Origin: Metellina segmentata
Taxonomy: Eukaryota; Arthropoda; Arachnida; Araneae; Tetragnathidae
Assembly (NCBI GenBank): GCA_947359465.1
Contig: OX375877.1
Coordinates: forward strand, 29,771,235-29,835,234
DNA: 64,000 nt
Reading direction: 5' to 3'
Shown here: positions 45,001 to 54,650 of the stretch, piece after piece
Layout: each line of letters starts with the position of its first letter
Position numbering within the stretch: position 1 is the stretch's first letter
Notes under the pieces: model-generated
What the model saw: only the letters and a program-made list of their open reading frames with translations
Told to the model about the DNA's origin: nothing
The model's database searches: none
Position numbers and translations under genes: made by a program

Positions 45001-48000
45001 GATTTGATGCAACATCCATCATACAGCCCAGACATGGCCCTTTCGGATTTCTATCCTTTTTCACATCTGCAACTGCATCTTGATGGCGCAATCTTCAATT
45101 CAAATAAGGAGGTCATAAATGAGGTCGATCTCTTTCTGGACTCGCGCACGCCACAGTTCTTCGCAGAAGGGATTGAAAAGTGGCCAAAACATTGGCAGAC
45201 GATTGTAGATTTGAACAGAGATTACTATTCTCACTAGCGTTGCTGTTTTTTTTTAATGTATTTATCATTTAAAAATTTTTTTGGTGGAAAACTTCTTCAG
45301 GGTGGCTACAAAAATTGAAGTAAAAAGTTCCCTGAGTTTTCCCTGATTTCCAGAGTATTTTTCATGAAATTCCCTGAGTTTCTCCATCCGTTCGCAGAAC
45401 AGTTCTTCGGTAATTAAGATAAACTTGACACTTGATGAACTAAAAAACTATAGACTGATAGATGAATAAAAATAAGATAAGTAAAAACTATTTTTACTGT
45501 ATTACATAATACACCAAATAATATAAAGTTATAGATAGAATATTTAATTTTACATTTTTAACTATTTTGATGTGTTTGCAAAAGCAGCCATCAGCCCCTG
45601 AATCCGTCAATGGCGCCAGCGCTCAGTACATCTCTACTACTATAAAAGGAAGTGTTTGTCTGTATGTCCTGTATGCAGTGTCCTGACGAATTGATGACAC
45701 TTACAATAGTGAAATTTAACACACATGTGGTCCCAATTTTTTGCAATTTTTCTATCACGCCCGAATTTTAAAATTTAATCTAAAACATTCAAAAATTAAT
45801 TAATTGGAATTTAATTATTATTATTTTCCTTAGTATGGCATGCGGAAAAAGACATGACATTCTAAATTTATTTTTTCCATTTCCGTTAGATTTTCTCAGC
45901 AACGATTTTAGCGGACGAACAAAACAAATAAAGTTTTAACTGGAGTTATGTAGTTATTTTTTCTATCTCCTAGATCATTAAAGATAGAAGAAAAATTTCA
46001 ACGAATTTCAAATCTGCGGAAAATTTTACATCAGATCGATACGTAACAACATGATTTTCTTTTTTAAAAAATAATTTTTAAATTGTAATTTTTATATTTT
46101 TTTCCAATACGAAATTGGTTGCCGGCGCCGTGAAGAATTCTACCTTCGTGGTTAAAAAAATCAGATTAATTCATTTTGATTTCCTGAGCAACGGATTCGA
46201 GTTCGTTTTGTTCTGGTTCAAACTGGCGTTCTTCGTTGCTTTTTTTCAATCTCAGCGATCGTTAAAGATAGAATAAAAGTTTCAACGGTTTTGAAATCTG
46301 TGGATCCATACCTAAAAATATGATTTTCTTTAAATAAATAATTTTTAAATTGTAACTTTAATATTTTTTCCAATACGAATTTCGCCGCCGAGAAGAATGA
46401 CCTTCGTTTGATTCGAGATTCATTCATTTTGATTGGTAATTTTAGTTAACGTCGTACTAGAGCAACACAACGGGCTATTGACGACGGTCCGGGATCAGTC
46501 CCTCAAGGCAAAGATCCGAGGACAACACTTCGTAATTTTGAACCACGGTCAGATGACGAAACAACACCTGAGCTGGCACCCCACTCTCCAAACTTCCACG
46601 CCAACCCAACGTGAGGGACATACATATTTAACGGCCACGACATATTTAAGATGCACCAGCCGCCTCTACACCATACGTTTACAAACATCCATGCCTGGAC
46701 CCGGATTCGAACCAGGAACCTTCCGATCTAGAGGCTAACACCTTAACCACTATACCGGTTGGTCGGCTCATTCATTTTGAAAAGTAACGGATTCGGGTGA
46801 AACAAAAGAAATAATTAAAGTTACGACTGGCGTTTTTTCTTCAGTGTTTTTTTCTAAATCAGCGATTGTTTAAAATAAAATGAAAATATCAACGGATTTC
46901 AAAACTGCGGAAAATTTTACACCAGATACCTTATACGTTTGATTTTCTTTTAATAAATAATTTTTCAATTAAATATTTATATATTCATAAGAGATTGTGA
47001 CGTCACGGCGTTTGGATCTCTTCACAAACGATTTTGGCCGCATTTGACAATGACGAATCCATCACGAAAAGAACTGTAATGGGAAACGCAAACTTTTCAA
47101 CATCAAAAAAACCTTAGAGTTCGAAAATTTTCGAAAAAAATAATAACTTTTAACACATATGCATTAAAAAACATATGCATAATCTAAACGAGTACTTTTC
47201 CGTTAACTAGGCGCAATTTTGGACGAAAATCAAAATCGCCAATCTAGGTATTTTAGAAAAAAATGATTTTTTTAAAATGTTGATTAAATTGGAACCGGAT
47301 GTCTAACTTTTGCAGGTTTTTCCGCCCGTTAGTATTTTTCAAAGCCCCAAGGCACTACGTTCCTATTATTGACATTAGGAAACGTGGTACAGCTGTAGAC
47401 TTCGGTTACAGGATTTCCGGCCGTTACAGGTTTAATAAAACAGTATACAATGTATACAACTCTTTTTTTCTGGATGTTTACATAAAAAATACACTTCTCC
47501 TTTTTGGAATGGAAACAAAATTGGCGACATTTTGATTTTGGTTCAAAGTGGCGCCTGCATGGCTAACGGAAAAGTACCAAATGGGTGCCATTTGCAAAAC
47601 GAAATTCCAACTTTTTCCCTGAGTTAAACGAAACTTCCCTGAGTTTTCCCTGATTTTTCCAGAAAATGATTCTTCCCTGATTTCCCTGAATTCCCGGTTC
47701 TGTCGCCACCCTGTTCTTACTCAATCCGACACTTGTACACTAGCGTATTTAGGAAAAAAATGGACGTTATTAGTTTATTCTCAAATGGCATCAACAGCTA
47801 CAAACAACCTAAAATCAACCATCATGGGATTCATTCACCACTTTTGATTCTTAGTTTAAATATGCCTAATTTCAACTAGAGGGATGCATAATATAGCTAA
47901 AACAACAAGAAAGAGTTTGCTACTCGAATGAAATCCTTCAGCAGTTTGATTACAGAAAGCAATCAGAAGTAAATTTGAAATCAGTGCAGAAGAAGAATTA

Positions 48001-51000
48001 TGAGCAAAAATAGGTTTAGTATAAAAAAAAAAAAATGCTGAACTGCCTTTACACAAGGGAACAGGATGAAATTGAAGCAAACATTCAGAATCTAAGCCAT
48101 AACATGTGTGCTCAGATGTGCTTTTTGCCATGCATTTTACTGGAAATAAGAATTATTACCAGCAAAAGTAAAAGAAATGCCATTAGATATTTTTCTGCAT
48201 TTTATTTCATGTATAGGTATGAAATTCATTTAAGTAAAGTGATGTTATATTCATTACAAATTGATTGAAGTGAGATAATAATTGTAAATAACGACAAAAC
48301 TTTGTCATCACTAGATATGAGGCAGTACGGATACGAAGGGCAAACTCAACAATGAGCGAAAAATTCTTTCCCCCATACTTTGGTTTGTCAGACATTAGTG
48401 AATAATAGCATTAACTTTTTTTTGTTCGAGTTTATCCTTTCTAACCACATGAAAATTGTGCTGGCAGTAGCTCTCCTATTTACTACGAGTGGTAGAGCGT
48501 GTTTAAATGTGTTCTTCTCGAAACCAGTATTTGTTGAGTTCGCCATTCCTATTCGCAACGCCTCATATGAACAATTAAGTTTGATGCACAAATGTCGTGC
48601 CTTTTTAGTTGATTTAAAACTTGCATTTGACAATTCTTGAGTAAAAAAAAACTAAAATTAAATCCTTTGTTCTTGAATTACATGCCATAAAAATAAAAAA
48701 TTTCATTTGAATAATTATGATACAACAAATTTCTACTAATACAAACATCCCATTATTTTTATAAATAAAAATCAATAAAACAAGTGTCGTAAGTAAATGT
48801 GATAAATAAACGATGCACGGAATTCAACGAATTAAAGGAGGATTAATATTAAAACGAACATGAGATTTTCCAATGAAACTAAACAGTTATTTTAAGAATG
48901 ATAAACTGACTTACAGGCCTAAGCAAAGGATGTAATCTTGTTAAACACATAATAATAGCTTCTATGAGCTGCAAATCTTGGAAAGACTCTAGAGCTCGTA
49001 CAAGTATCCTGAGGAGTTGCTTCACATCCAAATCACGAACAGTTTTACTAATACAACCAAACACAATGAGTGCCCGAGGTTGCAGGGCTGGATTATATCG
49101 GAAGGCAAAACTGAAAATAAAATAGCAGAGATGTATAAAAATAAGACAATTCAAATTCAGAACATTTTTATACAATAGAACAAAATATGACATATTTTTC
49201 GATTAAATTAAAGATGAAGTCAAAACATTTTACGTAATAACCAAAAACATAACCACATAATAAAAGCTGAGCTATTGTTAACAGAAAGAAAATTTTTTGA
49301 ATGACTAAGAGAATTTTAAAAAGTAACAACACAAGAAAAGAAACCCAATTTAGAAGTTCCAAACAAAAACATATTTTTCTAAAATTCTGCCATTATCTTG
49401 GGAAAGCATAAGAAAACAATACAACCAACCAAAGAGCAATGCCATAATTTATTTTGGTAAGATTAAAAAAAAAAATTATTTAATGTTTAAAACATTTCGA
49501 ATAGCTACTAAAAATTTTAAAATCTTTAAAACAATGATTAGTATGAACAATGATTTAAAAACTTCATAAATGCGAAAAACATAAAAGATCATCAAAATGG
49601 CCATTTCATTGGTGCAAGACGCCCACCATCATTGATACAAAAGTCACAAGTAACCCATGTTTAAATATGTTGTTCTGGAATAGTGTAGCGGAGAATTATT
49701 AGTGTCATTCACACACATAAAACATAAAAATAGACAAAAGAATAGAAAATAATAGACTTTTTTCTGATCTTTAACTGGAGGATAGATATCAGATATTGGA
49801 CCACGTTTGCTTGTTTGAAATCAAATTGGTGAGAAAATTCCCAATAGTGTTAAGTGATGGCCAATTTGTTTATTTCCTTAATTTTAACACAGTACATATG
49901 TTCATGTGTTGCAATCCAGTTGCAAGAACATGTTGTGTTATGTTAAAACTTTACGGATTTAATTGCTTTAACTGTTAGCTTCAAGGTAATGGTAATTTTA
50001 GTTAACGTCGTACTAGAGCAACACAACGGGCTATTGACGACGGTCCGGAATCAGTCCCTTAAGGGAAAGATTCGAGGACAACACCTCGTAATTTTGAACC
50101 ACGGTCAGATGACGAAGCAACACCTGAGCTGGCACCCCACTCTCCAAACTTCCACGCCAACCCAACGTGAGGACTTTCGGCCACGACAGATTTAAGGTGC
50201 ACCAGCCGCCTCTACACCATACGTTTACAAACATCCATGCCCGGACCCGGATTCGAACCAGGAACCTTCCGATCTAGAGGCTAACACTTTAACCACTATA
50301 CCGGTTGGTCGGCGTTAGCTTCAAGGAACCATTCAAAATACCCTGAATACATTTAAAAGGTTTATGCTTGGTACCCATTTTTAGTAATTACAGCTAATGT
50401 CATACTATACAAGATCAGCTAAAACTTAATAACTCCACTTTTTAAGAGGAAGAATCTCAATTTTTGATCATTTTTAACTAGCTAACATTTCCAATAGTGT
50501 TAGAAAAGGGAGAATAAAACAAATGTAAATATTACCTTTTAGCTAAAGAAGTCCACTGTTGCAACCAATCACAGTTATTTATATTTTTCATACAAGCCTA
50601 AAATGTAAACAAACCTCAGTGAGAAGTCAAATTCATATAAACAAATTTTCAACAAATGACAAAATAAGAACGTTCATACCTCCATTATTTCAAGAATTGC
50701 ATCTGTAATTATTTCTAATGACGCTAAAGGCATTGGTTCATTATCTGCAGTTGAGCAGCCAAAAGATCGATCCACATGCCTACAGTTTGAACGAAAAGCA
50801 GTGACTGCAGCCGACTTTACTTTGCTTATGCCGAATAGCAGATAAAATTTTGGAAGTGAAAACTCATCCAAACTGAGCCTTAAAACACGCTGCGTCTCTA
50901 TAAGCAAAATTAGTGCAAAGTTCATTAGATAGCACATTAAGATAATACAAAATATTATCAAATGAACTATGAATACACACTACACAGCTGTCACATACAA

Positions 51001-54000
51001 AAATTTTTAAAACTCAAATTTTAAATGCAGTCAAAAGACTTTGGAAATGAAGTCCAACATACAAGCTTTAAATGTTTTTTCCCCAAACAATACATTTTTA
51101 TTAACTAGAATTAATTATTTGACCTTACTCAGGTTCAACTGTTTAGTGTAAGATTGAAAAAGAGATCATAATAATCACTTTCTCTATTGTAGGAAAATGC
51201 CAATCACATTAAAGAGTTTGAAATATATTTTTTTAGCACATTGACATTTTTATAATTTCTACAACTTTACAACACAATTCTTAATCTTATATATGTACAG
51301 TAGAACTCCAATACATGTTGTCATATGATACAATAAGTTCCTTAATATAGGTGGAAATTATGTTGAAAGTAGATTAAGATCTAAACATTCATGTAAAAAT
51401 AAAATTGTTAACAAACATTGCTTTTTTTTTCAATATCAAAACGGCATTTACTTAAAAAACATGCCTTGTATATCCAGCCATTTGGATGCACTGAACACAG
51501 ATTTTGCATTCAAATAGTCCAAAAGAGATAAATAAGTCAAAATGGGGTAAAAACATTCTATGTACAAACATTCCATTTTTATTTATAGATATATAACTAA
51601 ACACGCAAACTAGACTTACTCAGAATATCTGCATTGGAGTACTTATTTACTTAAAAGGTTATTACAGATAATAGTTGTAAATGTGGATGAAGTTTAATTT
51701 TGTTTTCTCTGTAATTTGAAAGCAGAAAGTAATTGTACAAAAATTTACCTTCATCTACTAATTTTAAATACCTGCAATTTGCTACAAATGGGTTACATTG
51801 CCTAGTGGTTAAAAATATTTTTTTCCATACAACACATTTAGAGTATTAATATAAAAATATATTATACTTACCACCAAAAGATGGTTTAGTACAAGTGCAA
51901 AGAGAATGAATGATGTTTATTACTAATCCATGAATAGATGCTCTTAGGGAAACAGGACCAGTATGAACAAGCAATGTAACAATATGAAATAAATATGGCA
52001 AATGACTAGCAACTGTAAAAGGAAAAATAGTAAATATCAGTTTATAACTAGTTTTTATGATTATAGAAAGTTAAAAAATTGCAAATTGAACATAAATCTT
52101 AGTAATAATTGGATTCAGTACTAAGAAAATGGTTAATTAAGCTAAAATATGGAATATTTTATCATTACATATACAACGTAAAAATCCCGAACTTGAATTT
52201 AACATGCAATTCCAAACTGGATTTACAATATAACTGTGAAATAATTGGTTTCTATGGAACTGATTCATCCCAATTTTTATACAGCCGCAGCAGTGGCGGA
52301 TTAAGCTGTAAGTGGCTGCATAGGGCTCTGGAATACCAAACGACCCCGTTTTAAATATGAAAGGGTTCAAGGAACGTTGCGACAGCATCTTTACAATGTG
52401 CATCTATGTGCTCAATATTCCGATAGATGGCTGCACCATGCAACGATTAGTTCGTAATGAAACAAGTTGTAGTTGGCAGTAAGCTCTGCAGTTACAAAAA
52501 TAAATTTAACAAATAAAATTAACAGCAATAAAAATAAATACAGAATAAAGTTTAAGGTAGAATACTCAAGAATATTACATGATTATTTATTTTCCTTTGA
52601 AAGTTTTTAAATTTATCTTTTAATTCTATATTTACTGTATGTACATTTAATATGCAACAGTAACTTTGACTGTGTGTTTGTAAAAAATAATATGCAGTTA
52701 TTGTGCAAAGTGTGATCAAATTTGTATCTACATGCTGTAGCACTGTTCTTTACAATAAAAAAAATAATAATAATAATTAAAAAAAAAAAAAAAAAAAGAC
52801 AGAAAAGCAAAAAAAAAATTAAAAAAAAAAAAAAAAAAAACTAGGTAATTAAGTCAAAGAAATCCATTGCATAAGTTTCTAATAGTTAATATAGGCAGAG
52901 TTGCCATCATCAGATAATTCTGTTTTGCCTATGTTAAAAATTTCTTCTGAACCACATATAAGTGAAGAGAAAGATATTTTTTTGTTTCTAAGCGGGTAAA
53001 AAATTATTTAAGTAGTACTGTGGGAGAAGTAAGATTAAATAATATGGCCATTCTGCATTGAGCAAAAAATTTAAAATCGAACTGCCAAAATAATTATTAC
53101 TACCAAAATAATTGATGAATTTGGGGGAAGGGAGGAAAAATATGGAAACTTATGAAAAAAGTTTTTTTTCTGACGACTGAAAATTTGTATGTGTTTTGCT
53201 CACTCGCGTTAGAAATTTCGCCTTTTCAATTTTGACACTTAATAATGCACTTTATTGATCATTACATTTGATGTAGAATTAATAGCATGATCTCAGAATA
53301 TTAAAAATATATATTTTTAAGATACTTGCAGATAATTTTTTTGCTCTTCAAAGGAAAGTTAATAAACTCACCATCAAGAGAATTGTTGAAAGACAACATA
53401 AGAAGATAACGAGCTAGAATGGCTATATCATCCCACATCAAATGTTGCTCTAAAGTGGATGTAGGAGAAGTGCAGGTTTTTTCAATGACCTAATAAAAGA
53501 ACATATTTCAGTTAACAAACGTCACTGCATAAAGAACTTTTTGTACAATGTATTTTCAAAATACTTACCCTACATAACCGGCTTATGACTTTTAATGCTA
53601 CAAGTTGAACATTGGATGAAGCTAATGCGACAGCAGTATCTGCCATTATTTCAGATTGTGCAGATCCTAAACCACCTGTAACACTTCTCTGCAAGAAAAA
53701 TATAGAAATATCAAATGTAATTAATTTAGTTCTCTTGATGAGCATTATAAATAAGGATTAAATTATACTCACTTTTATAAAACTATCAAGAACTGTATCC
53801 AGTAGATCAGAGACCTGCCCGATATTTCCCCATATTTTTGCTTGTATAGAAGGATACATCTAAATCACACATGAAAAGTATTTAGAAATACATTTGTGAT
53901 GCACTTATAATATGCACGGAATTCTAGTTAAAATTAAATAAACTAGGATAAATAGGATTGACTGCTGTAAAGAAATATAAATACTAGATAGCATAAAGAA

Positions 54001-54101
54001 AAACTATTCTGACCTCAACTTCTTCAATTGTAAGAGTAATCAATTTGTCTAAAATGGTGGCCACCCTTTGACGCTTGCTGTCATCATTGTGCTTGCAAAA
54101 T
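32989..54101 (-). CDS. NF1: Neurofibromin (NF1), 17 exons of the C-terminal half
   Basis: Neurofibromin is a large Ras GTPase-activating protein. This part lies downstream of the GAP and Sec14-PH regions and forms the helical-repeat C-terminal scaffold used in dimerisation. The spliced exons total 2,329 bases, about 776 codons without a stop, and align end to end with vertebrate NF1 from RFCKHNDD to [10 protein letters not shown]. Every intron has GT/AG ends and every phase is consistent, which supports an intact, functional gene. Introns range from about 80 bp to about 6.5 kb, and the large ones are filled with nested transposons. Missing are the upstream exons (beyond 64000) and the final exon(s), which encode the nuclear-localisation and phosphorylated tail in vertebrates. 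Confidence 0.97.
33386..33525 (-). CDS. NF1: NF1 exon p
   Basis: [32 protein letters not shown], then QQQLHYLQ plus one base. ATATAG acceptor, GTACGT donor. Confidence 0.93.
33617..33717 (-). CDS. NF1: NF1 exon o
   Basis: [33 protein letters not shown] plus two bases. TTTCAG acceptor, GTAAGT donor. The intron before it carries the pogo/hAT/Helitron nest. Confidence 0.96.
35684..37172 (+). mobile_element. Non-autonomous Helitron
   Basis: Starts TCTCTCTATATTAAA after an A (35683). It ends with the hairpin GGGGGCGGAGCCCCC and CTAG at 37172, followed by T. This is the expected A/T target with no duplication. No Rep/helicase is encoded. The 3' part repeats GCGAAGCAAACC and GATTGCGTAGCAA phrases. 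It also contains two long direct repeats (see next entry) and AT-rich tandem blocks. Confidence 0.8.
35735..36905. repeat. Internal direct and tandem repeats of the Helitron
   Basis: A block of about 170 bp starting TTAGACGGTTTCCCGAGAAAG at about 35751 recurs at about 36737 (TTAGACGGTTTACCGAGAAAG), each running to TTAAGTGTTAAAG and GTGAAAT. Between them, AT-rich units with TCTTTCTTACGGTAC and GATGC(A/G)ATCAAAAGT recur at about 36150, 36331 and 36520. A diverged relative of the first block lies at 53165-53260 (minus). Confidence 0.8.
37300..37810. repeat. Diverged low-copy repeat, partner at 47730-48230
   Basis: Shares with 47730-48230, in the same orientation, ATGGGATTCAT(C/T)C near the start and TGCATTT(A/T)A(T/C)TGGAAATAAGAATT followed by ACCAG and an AAATGCCATT(T/A) block near the end. 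The copies lie in two different NF1 introns. Confidence 0.55.
37945..38217 (-). CDS. NF1: NF1 exon n (acidic/serine linker)
   Basis: 91 codons: [20 protein letters not shown], a Ser/Asp/Glu-rich linker ([20 protein letters not shown]), then [20 protein letters not shown] and LVLTVL. CTGTAG acceptor, GTATGT donor. The SxSNVLLD-EVL block is a family hallmark. Confidence 0.95.
38831..39168 (-). CDS. NF1: NF1 exon m (conserved start, variable Pro/Ser-rich region)
   Basis: [18 protein letters not shown] is conserved. It is followed by a low-conservation Pro/Ser/Thr-rich stretch ([20 protein letters not shown]), as in vertebrate NF1 at this point, and [11 protein letters not shown]. Donor GTAAGG. 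Confidence 0.94.
40248..40291 (-). CDS. NF1: NF1 micro-exon l
   Basis: Only 44 bases: [15 protein letters not shown] plus one base. The phase joins exons k and m exactly (…[15 protein letters not shown]…), matching the family. Confidence 0.93.
40499..40586 (-). CDS. NF1: NF1 exon k
   Basis: [20 protein letters not shown] and GIVAKPHK plus two bases. TTTTTAG acceptor, GTATTT donor. Confidence 0.94.
41268..41394 (-). CDS. NF1: NF1 exon j
   Basis: [42 protein letters not shown] plus one base. TTTCAG acceptor, GTAAGAT donor. Confidence 0.97.
41815..41842 (+). repeat. Helitron 3'-end relic
   Basis: GGTTGGCGAGCAATGGCGGAGCCCC resembles the subterminal 3' sequence of the Helitron at 35684-37172 (GGTTGGCGAGCG … GGCGGAGCCCCC). 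The hairpin is decayed and no CTAG follows cleanly. Confidence 0.5.
42217..42357 (-). CDS. NF1: NF1 exon i
   Basis: 47 codons: [53 protein letters not shown] donor, TTTTAG acceptor. Confidence 0.97.
43167..44577 (+). mobile_element. 5'-truncated CR1-like LINE inside mariner
   Basis: Inserted between GCTGAA (43161-43166) and GACAAG (44581) of the mariner gene, with GAA on both sides (43164-43166 and 44578-44580). The 3' end is a short repeat, TATTTG x3, rather than poly(A), a CR1/L2-type feature. The 5' end falls inside the reverse transcriptase, so endonuclease and ORF1 are missing. Confidence 0.85.
43181..44514 (+). pseudogene. CR1-like LINE reverse transcriptase (one frameshift)
   Basis: RT motifs in order: [16 protein letters not shown] (about 43240), [27 protein letters not shown] (about 43460), [20 protein letters not shown] (about 43630), the catalytic FADDLKIW (about 43725) and VKDLGVIIH (about 43930). 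The frame changes near 44080 just before [12 protein letters not shown]. It resumes to 44514 with [12 protein letters not shown] and the C-terminal [18 protein letters not shown]. Only this one break is seen, so the insertion is fairly young. Confidence 0.9.
45298..47713. mobile_element. 2.4-kb CAGGGTGG element with 5-bp duplication
   Basis: Left CAGGGTGGCTACA and right (minus strand) CAGGGTGGCGACAGAACCGG are inverted ends. TTCTT occurs on both sides (45293-45297 and 47714-47718). Subterminal sequence is dense in TCCCTGA/TCAGGGAA phrases. The body carries repeat A blocks (45640-46420 and 46790-47010) and a SINE at 46433-46767. No transposase is recognised. Confidence 0.75.
46433..46767 (-). 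mobile_element. tRNA-derived SINE, subfamily 2
   Basis: On the minus strand: GCCGACCAACCGGTATAGTG, A-box TAGTGGTTAAGG, B box GGTTCGAATCC, then a body of about 260 bp ending GTTAACTAAAATTACC. A perfect 13-bp duplication, TCATTCATTTTGA, flanks it (46420-46432 and 46768-46780), showing LINE-type retrotransposition. Confidence 0.92.
47730..48230. repeat. Diverged low-copy repeat, partner at 37300-37810
   Basis: See the partner entry. Here the shared blocks are ATGGGATTCATTCACC (47825) and TGCATTTTACTGGAAATAAG (48131). No coding content is recognised, and neither copy overlaps an NF1 exon. Confidence 0.55.
48915..49110 (-). CDS. NF1: NF1 exon h
   Basis: [40 protein letters not shown], then [24 protein letters not shown] acceptor, GTAAGT donor. 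The intron after it is the longest internal one (42358-48914) and holds mariner, two LINE/SINE insertions and the 2.4-kb CAGGGTGG element. Confidence 0.97.
49987..50313 (-). mobile_element. tRNA-derived SINE, subfamily 2
   Basis: 327 bp, near-identical to 46433-46767 with intact A-box and B-box (GGTTCGAATCC). It is flanked by the perfect 13-bp duplication GTTAGCTTCAAGG (49974-49986 and 50314-50326). It lies in the NF1 intron between exons g and h. Confidence 0.93.
50536..50597 (-). CDS. NF1: NF1 exon g
   Basis: [20 protein letters not shown] plus two bases of a Ser codon. TTTTAG acceptor, GTAATA donor. Too short to show up as a long open frame, but the phase and homology are clear. Confidence 0.93.
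50680..50897 (-). CDS. NF1: NF1 exon f
   Basis: [38 protein letters not shown] and a CRHVDRSFG stretch, then [15 protein letters not shown]. 218 bases, TTATAG acceptor, GTATGA donor. Confidence 0.97.
51000..51860. other. NF1 intron sequence, nothing recognised
   Basis: AT-rich intronic DNA between exons e and f without a terminal-repeat element, RNA gene or coding motif that I can support. Confidence 0.4.
51872..52012 (-). CDS. NF1: NF1 exon e
   Basis: Joins as D-V-A-S-H-L-P, then [20 protein letters not shown] and [27 protein letters not shown] acceptor, GTAAGTAT donor. Confidence 0.95.
52755..52842. repeat. A-rich low-complexity tract
   Basis: Long runs of A with AAT and AAG interruptions in the intron between exons d and e. 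It may be the old tail of a retroposed sequence, but nothing identifiable precedes it. Confidence 0.7.
53165..53260 (-). repeat. Fragment related to the Helitron internal repeat
   Basis: The minus strand contains GCGAGTGAGCAAAACACAT, AAATTTTCAGTC and TTAAGTGTCAAA, matching 35865-35945 of the Helitron. It shows a second, older insertion or fragment of the same family within NF1. Confidence 0.7.
53372..53489 (-). CDS. NF1: NF1 exon d
   Basis: VIEKTC then [20 protein letters not shown] and MLSFNNSLD plus one base. TTATTAG acceptor, GTGAGT donor. Confidence 0.96.
53569..53688 (-). CDS. NF1: NF1 exon c
   Basis: Exactly 40 codons containing [20 protein letters not shown] and LKVISRLCR, between a TTGCAG acceptor and a GTAAGTAT donor. 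Highly conserved in the family. Confidence 0.96.
53773..53859 (-). CDS. NF1: NF1 exon b
   Basis: 29 codons, [20 protein letters not shown] then DTVLDSFIK, ending at a GTGAGT donor. Phase 0 at both ends. Confidence 0.96.
54014..54101 (-). CDS. NF1: NF1 exon a
   Basis: One base completing an Arg codon, then [20 protein letters not shown] and [14 protein letters not shown] acceptor, GTCAGA donor. Nearly identical to the vertebrate NF1 segment. The preceding intron extends past the right edge of the window (at least 9.9 kb) and holds the LTR element and the transposons at 59235-64000. Confidence 0.95.
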
Positions 54102-54432
54102 CTAAACAAAAATTATTTTATTTAATTTTAACAAAATATAAGTACAGTTGTACTGGTCATGTGTAAGAATTACATTTTCTAGTACTATTATGTCAATACC
54201 AAAGTTAGCTAAAATGAGATTTTATGAATTTTAGTAATGGATATAAGCTTGAATGAATGAATTTTTAAATTATTTCTGATTGGTTTGCTCTTTGATAAAA
54301 AAAAACTCATGAATGGAATACATTTTTGACACATTCAGACAGTTTTTGAATACTGTACCAAATATTCATTTTTAAGTATAGTATTAAACAGTATTTTTGA
54401 TACAAATGAGAATATTTAGTTATTTACACAAC

Positions 54433-54650
54433 TGTAACGGAACCAACCACGCCCCCTAGCGGACTGACAAAAACTTACACAGTGTAACTCCAACCCTGGA
54501 GCAAGCAGCAGCTAGGCTGTAGTATGTGATAGTAAAAATGTCCCTGTCCCTTATATTTTATGTGCGTGAAAGTCTTGTAATTTCTGTAGTGTATGTAAAT
54601 AAATTCAATTTAAATGTTAGCTAGCCGTGTCAGCATACATCATTGCTACA
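54433..54650 (+). repeat. 5' LTR of retrotransposon 2
   Basis: Starts TGTAACGGAACCAACC, ends CATTGCTACA, 218 bp. It differs from the 3' LTR by a few substitutions and one 6-bp indel (a GTATGT unit), so insertion is recent compared with the other elements here. Confidence 0.95.

Larger units (their letters stand above)
42831..45237 (+). pseudogene. mariner transposase (interrupted, catalytic residue lost)
   Basis: A D,D34D-type transposase. Recognisable parts are the HTH end ([12 protein letters not shown]) and WVPHELT at 43140, then after the [20 protein letters not shown] (first Asp, 44655), [11 protein letters not shown] (44935, where relatives have HDN.RPH, so the second Asp is gone), and [17 protein letters not shown] (third Asp, about 45025). 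The final stop is at 45237. Stops are also present near 43013 and 44815. Inactive. Confidence 0.9.
42650..45290 (+). mobile_element. mariner transposon split by a LINE
   Basis: Transposase fragments at 42831-43166 and 44581-45237 read through if the LINE is removed: the first ends in [10 protein letters not shown] and the second starts with [13 protein letters not shown]. The terminal inverted repeats are too decayed to place, so the outer limits are approximate. Confidence 0.8.
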
